The position numbers were made by a program, and so were the translations under genes. Of a stretch of DNA of 33,002 nt, positions 1 through 7,961 are shown one piece after another (position 1 is the stretch's first letter; the number at the start of each line of letters is the position of its first letter). Source of the stretch: an uncultured Eubacterium sp. (lineage in GTDB: Bacteria; Bacillota; Clostridia; Lachnospirales; Lachnospiraceae); contig CAJTTQ010000010.1 of assembly GCA_910579145.1 (NCBI GenBank), positions 1 through 33,002 of the forward strand, in the 5' to 3' direction. The notes beneath the pieces were generated by a model that saw only the letters and a program-made list of their open reading frames with translations, was not told the DNA's origin and ran no database searches.

Positions 1-479
1 GAAGCAATTCCCTGGTAATCATGGTAAATGCAGAGAGATCGCATACCAAATTCCAAGGCCTTTTTCATCGCGAGTTCCGACCCCATGATCTCCCCCGCCA
101 CATTCCGCATGGAAGCAAGTTCCTTATTTTCTCCCTTCTCCGCAAAATGCAGCTCCTCCTCCCCCCACAAAAATACCACACCGCAGCTATACTCTCCTGT
201 CGCTACATTATAACTTCCGTCCACATAAGCCACCGCCGTCTGTGGATCCGGTAAAACGACGGCGCCCTCGCCGACTCCAGCGTCCGCTGACACTCCCGTA
301 ACCGCTCTACCTGGCACGTCTTCCACCGAACCGATATATGCTTCCGCCTCCGCCAACGTCGGAAAACTTTTATAGAGCGCACCAGACACCCCGTCCACCT
401 GACTCTTACAATCCTCCCAAGTCAGATAAATGCCCGGCGTCTTTCCCACCTTTACCGCGTAATATTTCTTTTTCGCCAT
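1..479 (-). CDS. rnhA: Ribonuclease HI with N-terminal viroplasmin-type domain (3' end cut by window edge)
   Basis: The enzyme cleaves the RNA strand of RNA-DNA hybrids in the cytoplasm. Residues about 5-50 form the caulimovirus viroplasmin-like hybrid-binding domain (starts MAKKKYYAVKVGK, with the typical YLTWEDCKSQV segment). After an acidic linker the catalytic domain begins at AVAYVDGSYN, giving the first catalytic Asp; the Glu lies in AGEIMGSELAMKKAL and the next Asp in IYHDYQGIA. The last catalytic Asp and the C-terminus lie beyond base 1. The ATG at 477-479 has a GGAGG site just upstream. It starts 15 bases after the rsuA stop, so it is probably the last visible gene of an HD hydrolase-rsuA-rnhA transcript. 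The domain order is typical of Firmicute and eukaryotic RNases H1. Confidence 0.9.
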   Translation of the reverse strand, partial: MAKKKYYAVKVGKTPGIYLTWEDCKSQVDGVSGALYKSFPTLAEAEAYIGSVEDVPGRAVTGVSADAGVGEGAVVLPDPQTAVAYVDGSYNVATGEYSCGVVFLWGEEELHFAEKGENKELASMRNVAGEIMGSELAMKKALEFGMRSLCIYHDYQGIA

Positions 480-494
480 GACGTCCTCCTGTTC

Positions 495-1229
495 TCAAAT
501 CCCTTTCAAATACGCAATTTCCTCTTCTGTCAAAAAACGCCATTCCCCTGCCGCCAATGATGGATCCAGTTCCAAACCAGCCATTTCCACACGCTTCAGA
601 GCGACAACCCGTTTTCCCAAACATCCAAACATACGCTTCACTTGATGGAATCTGCCTTCACTGATCGTGAGGTAACAACTATGTTCTGTCAAAATCTCCA
701 TCTTGGCCGGCTTTGTCAAACGCTTCTCCCCAATGTCGATCCCACTCCGCATTTTTTCCATATCCTTCTCATCCACCGCAGCATCCAGCTCCACATAGTA
801 TTTCTTAGGAACATGACGCCCTGGCGACAAGATCCGGTGGGCAAGCGGCCCATCGTCTGTCAGGATCAGCAGGCCCTCCGTGTCTTTATCCAGTCTCCCC
901 ATCGGAAATAGATCTTTTGCCACATAGGGCGGAGGGCTGCCCGATGACTGATCCACGCCGCTCCGGACACAATCCAAAACCGTTTTATGCTCACCGTCTA
1001 CCGTCGCTGACACAACCCCCGACGGCTTATTCATCATCATATACTGATAATCTGCGCCCCGGATTTCTAAACCACCTAAAAAAACAGAATCGGAGAATGA
1101 AACCTTTTCATCCCCCTTCGTCACCACTTCTCCGTTTACGCTGACCTTCCCGTCCCGAACCGCCTTTTTTGCCTGGGAACGAGTCATGTCAGTAAAATCC
1201 GATATGTATTTGTCCAATCTCACACTCAT
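495..1229 (-). CDS. rsuA: RsuA/RluB-family rRNA pseudouridine synthase
   Basis: The 244-residue protein isomerises a uridine to pseudouridine in rRNA, most likely 16S rRNA. An S4 RNA-binding domain covers residues about 1-60 (VRLDKYISD, SQAKKAVRDGKVSVNG). The synthase domain carries the family signature GRLDKDTEGLLILTDDG with the catalytic Asp, then KKYYVELD and the motif GRFHQVKRMFG. Length is normal for RsuA. Its ATG overlaps the stop of the upstream HD gene as ATGA, which implies translational coupling. Whether the target is 16S (RsuA) or 23S (RluB/E/F) rRNA cannot be settled from sequence; the length and compact S4 domain favour RsuA. Confidence 0.9.
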   Translation of the reverse strand: MSVRLDKYISDFTDMTRSQAKKAVRDGKVSVNGEVVTKGDEKVSFSDSVFLGGLEIRGADYQYMMMNKPSGVVSATVDGEHKTVLDCVRSGVDQSSGSPPPYVAKDLFPMGRLDKDTEGLLILTDDGPLAHRILSPGRHVPKKYYVELDAAVDEKDMEKMRSGIDIGEKRLTKPAKMEILTEHSCYLTISEGRFHQVKRMFGCLGKRVVALKRVEMAGLELDPSLAAGEWRFLTEEEIAYLKGI

Positions 1230-1819
1230 ACCTGCAAATTTCCTTTTTCCACATTTGGCCTGATAAAAGCTTCATACGCATACTCCCACAATTGTTCTGA
1301 ACCGTATTTGGTGCACTCCTGCCTTCCCAAAACCTGCCCGAGGTGCACGCCGTGTTCCCGCCACGCCTTTCCATCAGTCGCCGCATTCAGCATGAGCGGC
1401 TGGATATTATCCATCGCGCGGGCAAAGCGCGCCTCTGGCGTAACCGCGGCCTCAAATTCATCCCACAGCTCCCGGAACCGGACACCCTGATCATCCGGCA
1501 GCAGTCCAAATAACCGCTCTGCCGCCATCCGTTCCCGCTCGCGCTGGGTCGTCTTCCCCTCCTCATCATACGCATACGTATCCCCGGCATCGATCTCCAC
1601 GATATCATGGATCAAGATCATAGAAATCGTCCGTAACACATCAATATCCTCATTGGCATACTCACTGAGTAAAAGTGCCATTACCGCCATATGCCACGCA
1701 TGTTCCGCATCATTTTCCTTTCTCCCTGCCCCTGTCAGATACGTCTGCCTGCCAATAAACTTCTCTTTATCAATTTCCCTAAAAAAGTCAAACTGCCTCT
1801 CCAGTCTTTCGCTCTCCAT
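1226..1819 (-). CDS. HD-domain hydrolase (YfbR-like, possible 5'-nucleotidase)
   Basis: The product is about 197 residues. It has the HD-superfamily metal ligands: His in AEHAWHMAVMALLLSEYA, the HD pair in ILIHDIVEIDAGD, and a later conserved Asp in ARAMDNIQPLML. This spacing matches the HD_3/YfbR-like group, whose characterised members dephosphorylate 5'-deoxynucleotides. The substrate here is unknown. The ATG at 1817-1819 is chosen over an in-frame TTG at 1846 because a strong GAGGGAGGG site lies just upstream of it. The 3' end overlaps the rsuA start by four bases. Confidence 0.8.
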   Translation of the reverse strand: MESERLERQFDFFREIDKEKFIGRQTYLTGAGRKENDAEHAWHMAVMALLLSEYANEDIDVLRTISMILIHDIVEIDAGDTYAYDEEGKTTQRERERMAAERLFGLLPDDQGVRFRELWDEFEAAVTPEARFARAMDNIQPLMLNAATDGKAWREHGVHLGQVLGRQECTKYGSEQLWEYAYEAFIRPNVEKGNLQV

Positions 1820-1900
1820 GCCAGCCCTCCCTCGCGATCCAACCAAACCATTCTATTCCATTCCCCCACCTTTTATCACACCAAACGCCTGCGCCATCTC

Positions 1901-2716
1901 TTAATCCCGCCGGATCACGGCCAACGGGTTGACCTCCACTTCATCATGCCGGTACCAGTGCCACAAGATCACCCCGGCCGCCGCCGCGATCAACGTCAAA
2001 ACAATCATAAGCGCAATATCCGTCCCCAATTCCGTTGTGCGGAACAGATAACGCAGTACAACATTAATGATCATGATCGCCTCATAAACACCAATCACGA
2101 AAAGCCACGTCATTTTCTTATTATTCTGAATATAATACTTCCCCATAATGAGAGCGATCCCAAAAATAATGACAAACATGAGCAGGCACTTATACAGCCC
2201 CGAAATCAAAGACCCCGCTGTCGTACTCAAGATCGACTGCTGGATCAACTCATCCGCCTGGCACGTCCCCGCATTCATCTGAACCGAAAGGTACAGACTG
2301 TACGCATACGGATAAACCAACTCAATCCCAATCTTTCCAAGCGAAAACCCAATCCCGACCGCCGCGCTCCGATACAGCGAAATCTGCTTCTGGTTCGTCA
2401 GGTAAATACCCCAGTATAAACTCGCCGCCGTACACCCCGTACTGACGAGCGTGAGCAGAAACTGAACGATAACCGCCCGAACTATTTCATTCCCTGCGAT
2501 CGGCGCGCTCATCAAAAACGCTCCAATAAACAAATAGAACACATACTGCCAAACATACCCAAGAACCCCATACCCTACCGCACCCGAAAGCCCCGACTCA
2601 ATCTTACTGGAGCGGCCTTTCAGCAAAAGAACACAGCCAAACGGAACCGCAACCCCGATCAGCACACAAACTGCCATCATACCCATCGTAAATACAGAAA
2701 TCATATCTCTAACCAT
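1901..2716 (-). CDS. Multi-pass membrane protein, possibly YhfC-like
   Basis: This is a 271-residue, strongly hydrophobic protein with about seven membrane segments separated by short loops. The first helix follows the start directly (VFTMGMMAVCVLIGVAVPFG); later ones include MFVIIFGIALIMG and LMIVLTLIAAAAGVILW. Size, topology and the segment GIGFSLGKIGIELVYPYAYS loosely resemble the YhfC family of putative intramembrane proteases, but the EExGR-type glutamate motif expected there is not seen, so any activity is doubtful. The ATG is preceded by AAAGG at 5-base spacing and by a consensus sigma-A promoter. The gene ends 81 bases before the HD hydrolase. Confidence 0.7.
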   Translation of the reverse strand: MVRDMISVFTMGMMAVCVLIGVAVPFGCVLLLKGRSSKIESGLSGAVGYGVLGYVWQYVFYLFIGAFLMSAPIAGNEIVRAVIVQFLLTLVSTGCTAASLYWGIYLTNQKQISLYRSAAVGIGFSLGKIGIELVYPYAYSLYLSVQMNAGTCQADELIQQSILSTTAGSLISGLYKCLLMFVIIFGIALIMGKYYIQNNKKMTWLFVIGVYEAIMIINVVLRYLFRTTELGTDIALMIVLTLIAAAAGVILWHWYRHDEVEVNPLAVIRRD

Positions 2717-2745
2717 CCTAACCTTTCTTCAATCGTACAATATTT

Positions 2746-2774
2746 AGTATAACGGAAAGAAAGGGGAAAGTCAA
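2746..2774 (-). promoter_or_regulatory. Sigma-A promoter for the membrane protein gene
   Basis: On the minus strand TTGACT (2769-2774) and TATACT (2746-2751) are separated by exactly 17 bases. The -10 box lies about 30 bases before the ATG at 2716, giving a short leader with an AAAGG site. The promoter lies beyond the terminator of the tetR operon, so the membrane protein has its own transcript. Confidence 0.75.
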
Positions 2775-2780
2775 TGGGGG

Positions 2781-2848
2781 GGGAGGGGGCAGTAAACTCC
2801 GCAGGGGTTCGGGCAACGTTCCCTTGCTGCCTTACTGCGGCCGCTCCC
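2781..2848. other. Compact foldable element of unknown identity
   Basis: This GC-rich 68-base stretch can fold on itself. GGGAG at 2781-2785 pairs with CTCCC at 2844-2848, GCAGTAA at 2789-2795 with TTACTGC at 2832-2838, and GGCA at 2812-2815 with TGCC at 2828-2831. It sits between the membrane protein promoter and the tetR operon terminator, so it is probably not part of either mRNA. The GGAAGGAAGCAG motif of SRP RNA is absent, and no other RNA family is recognised. It could be a small RNA on either strand or a dispersed repeat. Confidence 0.35.
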
Positions 2849-2879
2849 TGTTTGTGGTGCCGACTTTGGGGTGGTTTCT

Positions 2880-2925
2880 TAAAAAGAGAGAGATATTCCT
2901 AGATTTACACAGAGGCATCTCTTTC
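2880..2925 (-). terminator. Intrinsic terminator of the exporter-tetR operon
   Basis: Read on the minus strand, AGAGATGCCT pairs with AGGAATATCTCT around a loop of about 12 bases, with a small internal mismatch. CTCTTTTTAAG follows directly and provides the U-tract. It lies downstream of the tetR stop, beyond the long palindrome. Confidence 0.6.
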
Positions 2926-2960
2926 CCGATAATCACAAGCCAACCAGCAGAATAGCAGCT

Positions 2961-3111
2961 AATACCCGCATAAAGTTCCCGTGAAGGCCCTTTTAAATGC
3001 GTCGGTCCTTATGCTGCGTATTTAGTGCGCCCCGCGCACGTTGCAGCATTAGTACCGCTACGCATTTATAAGCGAGAGCGCGGGCCTTCACGGGAACTTT
3101 ATGCGGGTATT
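2961..3111. repeat. Long palindromic element with perfect 30-bp arms
   Basis: Bases 2961-2990 and 3082-3111 are exact reverse complements of each other. The 91-base centre continues the palindrome imperfectly: the segment with ATGCGTCGGTCCTTATGCTGC pairs with GCAGCATTAGTACCGCTACGCAT, and GTGCGC with GCGCAC around a CCCC turn. The whole unit could form a hairpin of about 150 bases in RNA or a cruciform in DNA. It lies between the tetR stop and the operon terminator, so it should be in the 3' untranslated part of that mRNA. No transposase gene is nearby. A non-autonomous miniature element or a dispersed palindromic repeat is the likeliest explanation. Confidence 0.85.
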
Positions 3112-3129
3112 GGCGGTACACTGCGCCGG

Positions 3130-3729
3130 CTACACCTCCTGGTTTTTTATGATCACTGGTATCAGCTGGTGCAACTCCTTTTTTAGTTCGTCGAGTCCGA
3201 CAGGCTCACCGTGCAGGATTACATTGTAGCAGGTCGAATTGACGAGTTCTACGATCATGTAGATGATGAATTCGTGGTTTCGGAATTTCCGGCCGGATCG
3301 TTGGATCAGTTCGGAGTACCAGTCGAAAAAGCTGGTGGACACTTCGTTGCCGCCCTCTAAGAGGACGTGGTGGAACAGGCCCCACTGGAGGTTTTTGGCG
3401 ATAAACTCCAGCAGGGTGTGGTCGGCGTTTAGCTGCTCGATGATGATGTCTACCGCGTGGATGACCGTTTCTTCCAGATTTTCGTGTTCTTGTTTTTGCA
3501 GGTTTTCTCTGGCGATCCGGAAGAGCTCGCCGGCTTTTAATGTGACCAGTTCGTTGCGGATCTCGTATTTGTCCTTAAAATAGAGATAAAACGTTCCTTT
3601 GGCCATTTCCGCTTTTTTTACGATATCAGATATCGATGTGTCAAATACTCCTTTGGAAGTAAATAGTTCGTACGCGGATTCAAGAAGTGCTTCCCGTTTT
3701 TTCTTTTTCTTTTCGTCGAGTCTTCCCAT
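3130..3729 (-). CDS. TetR/AcrR-family transcriptional repressor
   Basis: The 199-residue DNA-binding regulator has its helix-turn-helix at residues about 14-60 (ALLESAYELFTSKGV, TSISDIVKKAEMAKGTFYLYFKDK), the classic TetR N-terminal pattern. A helical ligand-binding/dimerisation half follows. It is the last gene of the exporter operon, starting 4 bases after the preceding stop, with a GAGGAAGAG site upstream. The operon promoter at 7877-7905 carries two TGAC-N5-GTCA dyads, the expected kind of site for a TetR dimer, so autoregulation is likely. The ligand is unknown but is plausibly a substrate of the pump. The 27-base stretch from the stop to the next landmark is already 3' untranslated sequence. 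Confidence 0.9.
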   Translation of the reverse strand: MGRLDEKKKKKREALLESAYELFTSKGVFDTSISDIVKKAEMAKGTFYLYFKDKYEIRNELVTLKAGELFRIARENLQKQEHENLEETVIHAVDIIIEQLNADHTLLEFIAKNLQWGLFHHVLLEGGNEVSTSFFDWYSELIQRSGRKFRNHEFIIYMIVELVNSTCYNVILHGEPVGLDELKKELHQLIPVIIKNQEV

Positions 3730-3733
3730 ATGA

Positions 3734-5719
3734 TCACTCTTCCTCTTCTTTTTCGATGGCTGCGGTTTCTATGATGAATTTCACTTCACCATCCATTCCC
3801 GCGCCGATTCCTGAGAAATTTGTATATTCTTTGGAGATATCTAAAAGTACGGAGAGACGGTCTTTTAAGGTCAGGAAATCCTCCTCGTATGTTTCGTTGA
3901 TCTTCTGGATTCCCTCATCGTTGAATTTGTTCATTCCGTCGCTGAGTTCAGTTGCTCCCTCTCCGAGTTTTGTAATGCCGTCGGTTACTTTTGCCGTCGA
4001 TCTATGGAGCTTGCCGCTGCCCTTTTTTAATTTTTCGGCGCCGCGGATCAGTTCGTTGCTGCCGGATTTTACGGATTTGGTCGCTTTTAGTATTTTTTTC
4101 GCGCCGGCCAGGAGCTTTTTATCATTTTTACTTAATTTCGCGCCGCCCTCACTGAGTTCTTTTAATTTCGTTGTGAGTGTCTGGATGCTGGCCGTCATTT
4201 TTCCGTCAGCCGCGCGCAGCTTGGAGGACTCCGCAGATAGTGCCGAAACACCGTCCGATACCTGTTTGATCCCGCCGGATACTTGAGCGGCGCCGTTTTT
4301 CAATTGGCTCTTTGCATCGGTCGCGCCCGCAAGTGCTGTTACGCTTTCTTTTTGACTCGTGGACAGTTTTTTCAGTCCCTCGGCGTACGCGAGAAGAGCC
4401 TGCTTTTGTCCCTCGTCTTCGATCTGGGCCGCCTGTGTCTGGATGCCGGTGATGATCGCCTCATAGCTGTCATAAGATTCTTTGAGCTTCTCCAGATTGC
4501 CGTTTAACTCGGAAATACCGGCGGACACACTGGCTGCTCCCTGCGTAAGTCCGCTCGTTTTCATCTTTTCCGCGATCTCATCCACGCCTGCGGTGTATTG
4601 GCTGATGCCGGCGGAAAATTCTTTATAGCCGCCCGGCATTTCTTTTGCCGCGCCGTATAACTGGCCTGCGCCATCTGTAATCTTCTTTGCTCCATTTACA
4701 TAATCTTTCGTACCATTGGCGAGAGAATCCACGCCTGCCGTGTATTCTTTTACTCCTTTGGCCAGTTTACTGCCGCCGGCTGCCAGATCGCCGATCCCTT
4801 TATTTAGTTCCTTCTCGCCTTGTGCGTAATCGTCAAATTTATCCTGCAGTTCTTCCAGTTTATCCGAAAGTGTTTGGGAACCGTCTACCAGTTCTTCCGA
4901 TGAATCTACGAGTGTTTCGATATCATCTTCCAGGTCGTCAAGCGTGCTGTCATCGTCCACTTCCAGATCTGACAAAATACTCGCGCTGGCATACGTGATC
5001 GTATTACCGAGGGAGAAATCGACGACATCTGCTGTCACCGTGAACTCCTGTGGGAATTTTTCGGCCGTGTCACCGCTCACATCCAGACTCTCTGCCATGC
5101 CGGGCACGCCAAATCCGATGACAATGTTGTTCGAACCCTCATTTACAACCCTGCCGTGATCGACTTCGACGTTCGTAAAATTTTCTGTCGGAAGGATGAC
5201 TCCGGTCGCCATCAGAAATGGCGTGTACAGCTTTTCCCGCTCGCCCTTTATCTTTTTTGATACGGTAGAGTGGTTTGTGTATTTCACCTGGATTTCGACT
5301 TTCCCGCTTTTTCCGGCGATTTCTTCCGGTGATATTTCATTTCCGTCCAGACGGTAGGAAAGATTGACACTGACCGGCAGCTCCTTTTCTGTCGTTCCCT
5401 GGTAGTAAATATCATCTGTGCCGGCGCTCCAGTTCAGGCCGTCGCCGTCCTGCTCAAACGTTTCATCCCCTTTTACATTTTGTATATCCTTCAACGTAGA
5501 CTTATCACTGATCGTACCATTGACACCCGCATGTTTCAACCAGTCCGACACCGTAATACCGGTTACCGCCCCGTCTGCCTCCGCGTTCACATACACGGAT
5601 TCCTCTTTTGTCACCTGCTCGGCCTGGATAAATGTGCTGTTCCCCAGCACAAGGCTTGTTACGACAAGGCCGGATACGACTGACTTTTTCACCCTGCTCA
5701 ATTTTCGGTTTCGATTCAT
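3734..5719 (-). CDS. Secreted coiled-coil protein, YhgE/Pip ectodomain-like, partner of the RND exporter
   Basis: The product has about 661 residues. A basic N-terminus and hydrophobic core (VVSGLVVTSLVLG) ending at IQA-EQ form a signal peptide. Residues about 40-250 look like beta-rich extracellular sequence. From about 255 the chain is a long run of helical repeats with Leu-x-x-Gly spacing (GIGDLAAGGSKLAKG, GVDSLANG, GATELSDGMNKF), like the ectodomain of YhgE/Pip phage-infection proteins and EsaA. Unlike those it has no C-terminal membrane helices and ends in an acidic tail (EKEEEE). ATG at 5717-5719 is chosen over 5749 because GAAAGGA lies about 10 bases upstream, while 5749 overlaps the preceding stop without a site. 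The operon suggests an extracytoplasmic adaptor for the exporter. Confidence 0.75.
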   Translation of the reverse strand: MNRNRKLSRVKKSVVSGLVVTSLVLGNSTFIQAEQVTKEESVYVNAEADGAVTGITVSDWLKHAGVNGTISDKSTLKDIQNVKGDETFEQDGDGLNWSAGTDDIYYQGTTEKELPVSVNLSYRLDGNEISPEEIAGKSGKVEIQVKYTNHSTVSKKIKGEREKLYTPFLMATGVILPTENFTNVEVDHGRVVNEGSNNIVIGFGVPGMAESLDVSGDTAEKFPQEFTVTADVVDFSLGNTITYASASILSDLEVDDDSTLDDLEDDIETLVDSSEELVDGSQTLSDKLEELQDKFDDYAQGEKELNKGIGDLAAGGSKLAKGVKEYTAGVDSLANGTKDYVNGAKKITDGAGQLYGAAKEMPGGYKEFSAGISQYTAGVDEIAEKMKTSGLTQGAASVSAGISELNGNLEKLKESYDSYEAIITGIQTQAAQIEDEGQKQALLAYAEGLKKLSTSQKESVTALAGATDAKSQLKNGAAQVSGGIKQVSDGVSALSAESSKLRAADGKMTASIQTLTTKLKELSEGGAKLSKNDKKLLAGAKKILKATKSVKSGSNELIRGAEKLKKGSGKLHRSTAKVTDGITKLGEGATELSDGMNKFNDEGIQKINETYEEDFLTLKDRLSVLLDISKEYTNFSGIGAGMDGEVKFIIETAAIEKEEEE

Positions 5720-5748
5720 AAAAAACACATCCTTTCTTTCATCATCCA

Positions 5749-7824
5749 TTAATAATCTATTTTTCTCATATCTAATGTCGTCTTACAGATCAATTTATCA
5801 AACAGCGTCAGCATTGCCGGCAGGATACAGATCACAGAGATCGTACTAATCACGGCCCCCCTCGCCAAAAGCGTACAGATCGAACTGATCATGTCGATAT
5901 CCGAATACAGGGAAACCCCGACGGTGACCGCGAAAAAGCTCAGGCCGCTGATGATGATCGACTTGATCGATGTCCGGTGGGCGATCGCTACCGCCTCCTT
6001 TTTCGTCATATGGTTAATGGTCCTCTCCTTATGGTACCGGCTCGTCATCAGTATGGCATAATCGACTGTCGCCCCGAGCTGTATCGTCCCGATGACGATA
6101 CTCGCCACAAACGGAAGGGAGATGCCGCTGTAATACGGAACTGACATATTCAGGAAAATGGCAAATTCGATGACACTTACCAAAATAACCGGAAGGGATA
6201 TGGACTTAAACGTCAGCATGATGATGAGAAAGATCGCCGCGATCGACAAATAATTTACGGTTGCCAGATCCACATCCGTCACGTCTTCGAGATCCTTCAT
6301 CAATGGCGCCTCCCCGATGATCATCGACTCAGGACTGTATTTTTTCACGATTTCGTTCAGGCTCGCGATCTGTCCATTGACCTCATCCGTCGCCGACTTG
6401 TAATCCGAGCAGATAAACTGCAGCTCGTATTCGTCACTCATAAATATATCTTTGTATTTATCCGGGACCATATCCATCGGCATATTTGCCCCCACGATGG
6501 AATTTAACCCCAGCGCCCATTTTACCCCGTCTACCTCTTTCATTTCGCTCAGCAGGTCATTTTTCTCCTTGATGGACAGACCATTTTTCAGCAGCAATAC
6601 GTGCATACTGTTCATTTTAAAATTCTCATCCAGTTTCCGGTTTGCCACGGCTGAATCAAGCGTATCCGGCAGCGAGGAATCAATATTATAATAAACTTCT
6701 ACGTTCTTGTTCCCATAATAGGCCGGAACGAACAAAAGCACAAACAATACGATGGCCACGATATGATGTTTGGTAATAAACCTGCTCGTTTTCTCAAATT
6801 TGGGGAAGAAATTCCGATGCGTCGTCTTTTCAATCCATTTATCACAGATGAGGATGATGGACGGGAGCAGCGTAATACAAGTGATCACACCGACGATCAC
6901 CCCCTTCGCCATGACAATTCCCAAGTCCCTGCCGAGCGCGAATGTCATGAAGCACAGGGCGGCAAAACCTGCTACCGTCGTGATGGAACTACTCACCACC
7001 GATTTAAATGTATTGCCGATCGCGTGGGCCATCGCGCGTTCCCTGTCACCCTCAAACCTGATCTTATTTGCCTGGTAACTCTCCAGAAGGAAGATGGAAT
7101 AGTCCATCGTAACTCCCAGTTGGAGTACCGCCGTCAATGCCTGCGTGATATAAGAAATTTCTCCGAGAAAAATATTGCTTCCCAAGTTGTAAAGAATTGA
7201 AATTCCGATACCTGCCAGGAAAATGACCGGTGTCAGCAGGGATTCCATGGTGAAAATGAGGACCAGCAGGGCAAGCACAGCGGCAATCGTCACATAGATC
7301 GGCATCTCCGCAAGCGCCAGGTTTTTAATGTCCGTTACGATCCCGGACATACCACTTATAAATGCCTGTTCTTTCACGACCTGCCTCATTTCCGTAACCG
7401 CTTCCATCGTTTCGTCGGCAGACGTCGTCTGATCAAACAGGGCGATCATCATCGTCGCATTTTCGTGAAACAGCGCCTCTCTTATGTCATCTGGCAGCAT
7501 TTCGACCGGAAGCGTCAGGTCTGCCACACTGTCATACCAGATGATCTTTTCTACATGCTCCACTTCCGCCAGTTTTTCTTTTAATTTGGCGACGTCCTTA
7601 TTTTCCATATCTTCTACTACTACCATAGAAAAGGCGCCCATGCCAAATTCATCCACCATGATATCCTGGCCCTCTACCGTCTCGAGCGACTTCGGCAGGT
7701 AACTTAAAAGATCATAGTTTACCCTTGTCATGCTCATTCCGATCACAGACGGGATGATCAGCAGGATCCCAAGGATTAAAATGATAAATTTGTGTCGTGT
7801 GATAAACTTTCCAAAATGGTTCAA
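5749..7824 (-). CDS. MMPL/RND-superfamily membrane exporter
   Basis: The 691-residue transporter has the two-fold RND layout: helix 1 at about 13-31, an extracellular domain to about 175, helices 2-6 to about 330, then the same pattern again, about 12 helices in all. The conserved Asp-Tyr motifs of the two central helices are LGVTMDYSIFLLESY and LGATVDYAILMTSRYHKE, which carry the proton-relay Asp in MMPL proteins. Relatives export lipids, peptides or drugs by proton motive force. Translation begins at TTG (7822-7824) behind AAAGGGGG at 7-base spacing; the next Met is about 30 residues in, past the first helix. It is first in the operon with the secreted coiled-coil protein and tetR. Confidence 0.88.
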   Translation of the reverse strand: MNHFGKFITRHKFIILILGILLIIPSVIGMSMTRVNYDLLSYLPKSLETVEGQDIMVDEFGMGAFSMVVVEDMENKDVAKLKEKLAEVEHVEKIIWYDSVADLTLPVEMLPDDIREALFHENATMMIALFDQTTSADETMEAVTEMRQVVKEQAFISGMSGIVTDIKNLALAEMPIYVTIAAVLALLVLIFTMESLLTPVIFLAGIGISILYNLGSNIFLGEISYITQALTAVLQLGVTMDYSIFLLESYQANKIRFEGDRERAMAHAIGNTFKSVVSSSITTVAGFAALCFMTFALGRDLGIVMAKGVIVGVITCITLLPSIILICDKWIEKTTHRNFFPKFEKTSRFITKHHIVAIVLFVLLFVPAYYGNKNVEVYYNIDSSLPDTLDSAVANRKLDENFKMNSMHVLLLKNGLSIKEKNDLLSEMKEVDGVKWALGLNSIVGANMPMDMVPDKYKDIFMSDEYELQFICSDYKSATDEVNGQIASLNEIVKKYSPESMIIGEAPLMKDLEDVTDVDLATVNYLSIAAIFLIIMLTFKSISLPVILVSVIEFAIFLNMSVPYYSGISLPFVASIVIGTIQLGATVDYAILMTSRYHKERTINHMTKKEAVAIAHRTSIKSIIISGLSFFAVTVGVSLYSDIDMISSICTLLARGAVISTISVICILPAMLTLFDKLICKTTLDMRKIDY

Positions 7825-7845
7825 TTTGATTCCCCCTTTGCAAGA

Positions 7846-7864
7846 AAATGACCCTTAGTCATTT
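7846..7864. promoter_or_regulatory. Operator dyad O2 (probable TetR site)
   Basis: AAATGAC-CCTTA-GTCATTT is a perfect 7-bp inverted repeat around 5 bases. It lies just downstream of the predicted transcription start of the exporter operon, where a bound repressor would block clearance. Its TGAC-N5-GTCA core is repeated at 7890-7906 with 43 bp between centres, about four helical turns. Confidence 0.7.
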
Positions 7865-7876
7865 TTATGATTAGTA

Positions 7877-7905
7877 AGTCTATCACAAAAATGACCAAGA
7901 GTCAA
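7877..7905 (-). promoter_or_regulatory. Sigma-A promoter of the exporter-tetR operon
   Basis: On the minus strand TTGACT (7900-7905) and TAGACT (7877-7882) are separated by 17 bases. The -35 box is embedded in operator O1 and the start region abuts operator O2, so repression by the co-encoded TetR protein is the simplest reading. Confidence 0.7.
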
Positions 7906-7906
7906 T
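7890..7906. promoter_or_regulatory. Operator dyad O1 (probable TetR site)
   Basis: AATGAC-CAAGA-GTCAAT shares the TGAC-N5-GTCA core of O2, with a less symmetric flank. It covers the -35 box of the exporter promoter, so occupancy would exclude RNA polymerase. Confidence 0.65.
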
Positions 7907-7961
7907 ACTTAATTTTAAAATTTTACATTTTTTTATTTAACACTGATTTTTATCACAAAAC

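Noticed and set aside
1691..2419. Open plus-strand frame of 242 codons
   Set aside because: It lies opposite the HD hydrolase and membrane protein genes, has no ribosome site, and is rich in Arg, Asn, Pro and His as typical antisense shadows are.
2781..2876. Signal recognition particle RNA or another housekeeping small RNA
   Set aside because: The universal GGAAGGAAGCAG apical motif of SRP RNA is missing on both strands, and no tmRNA, RNase P or 6S hallmark was seen.
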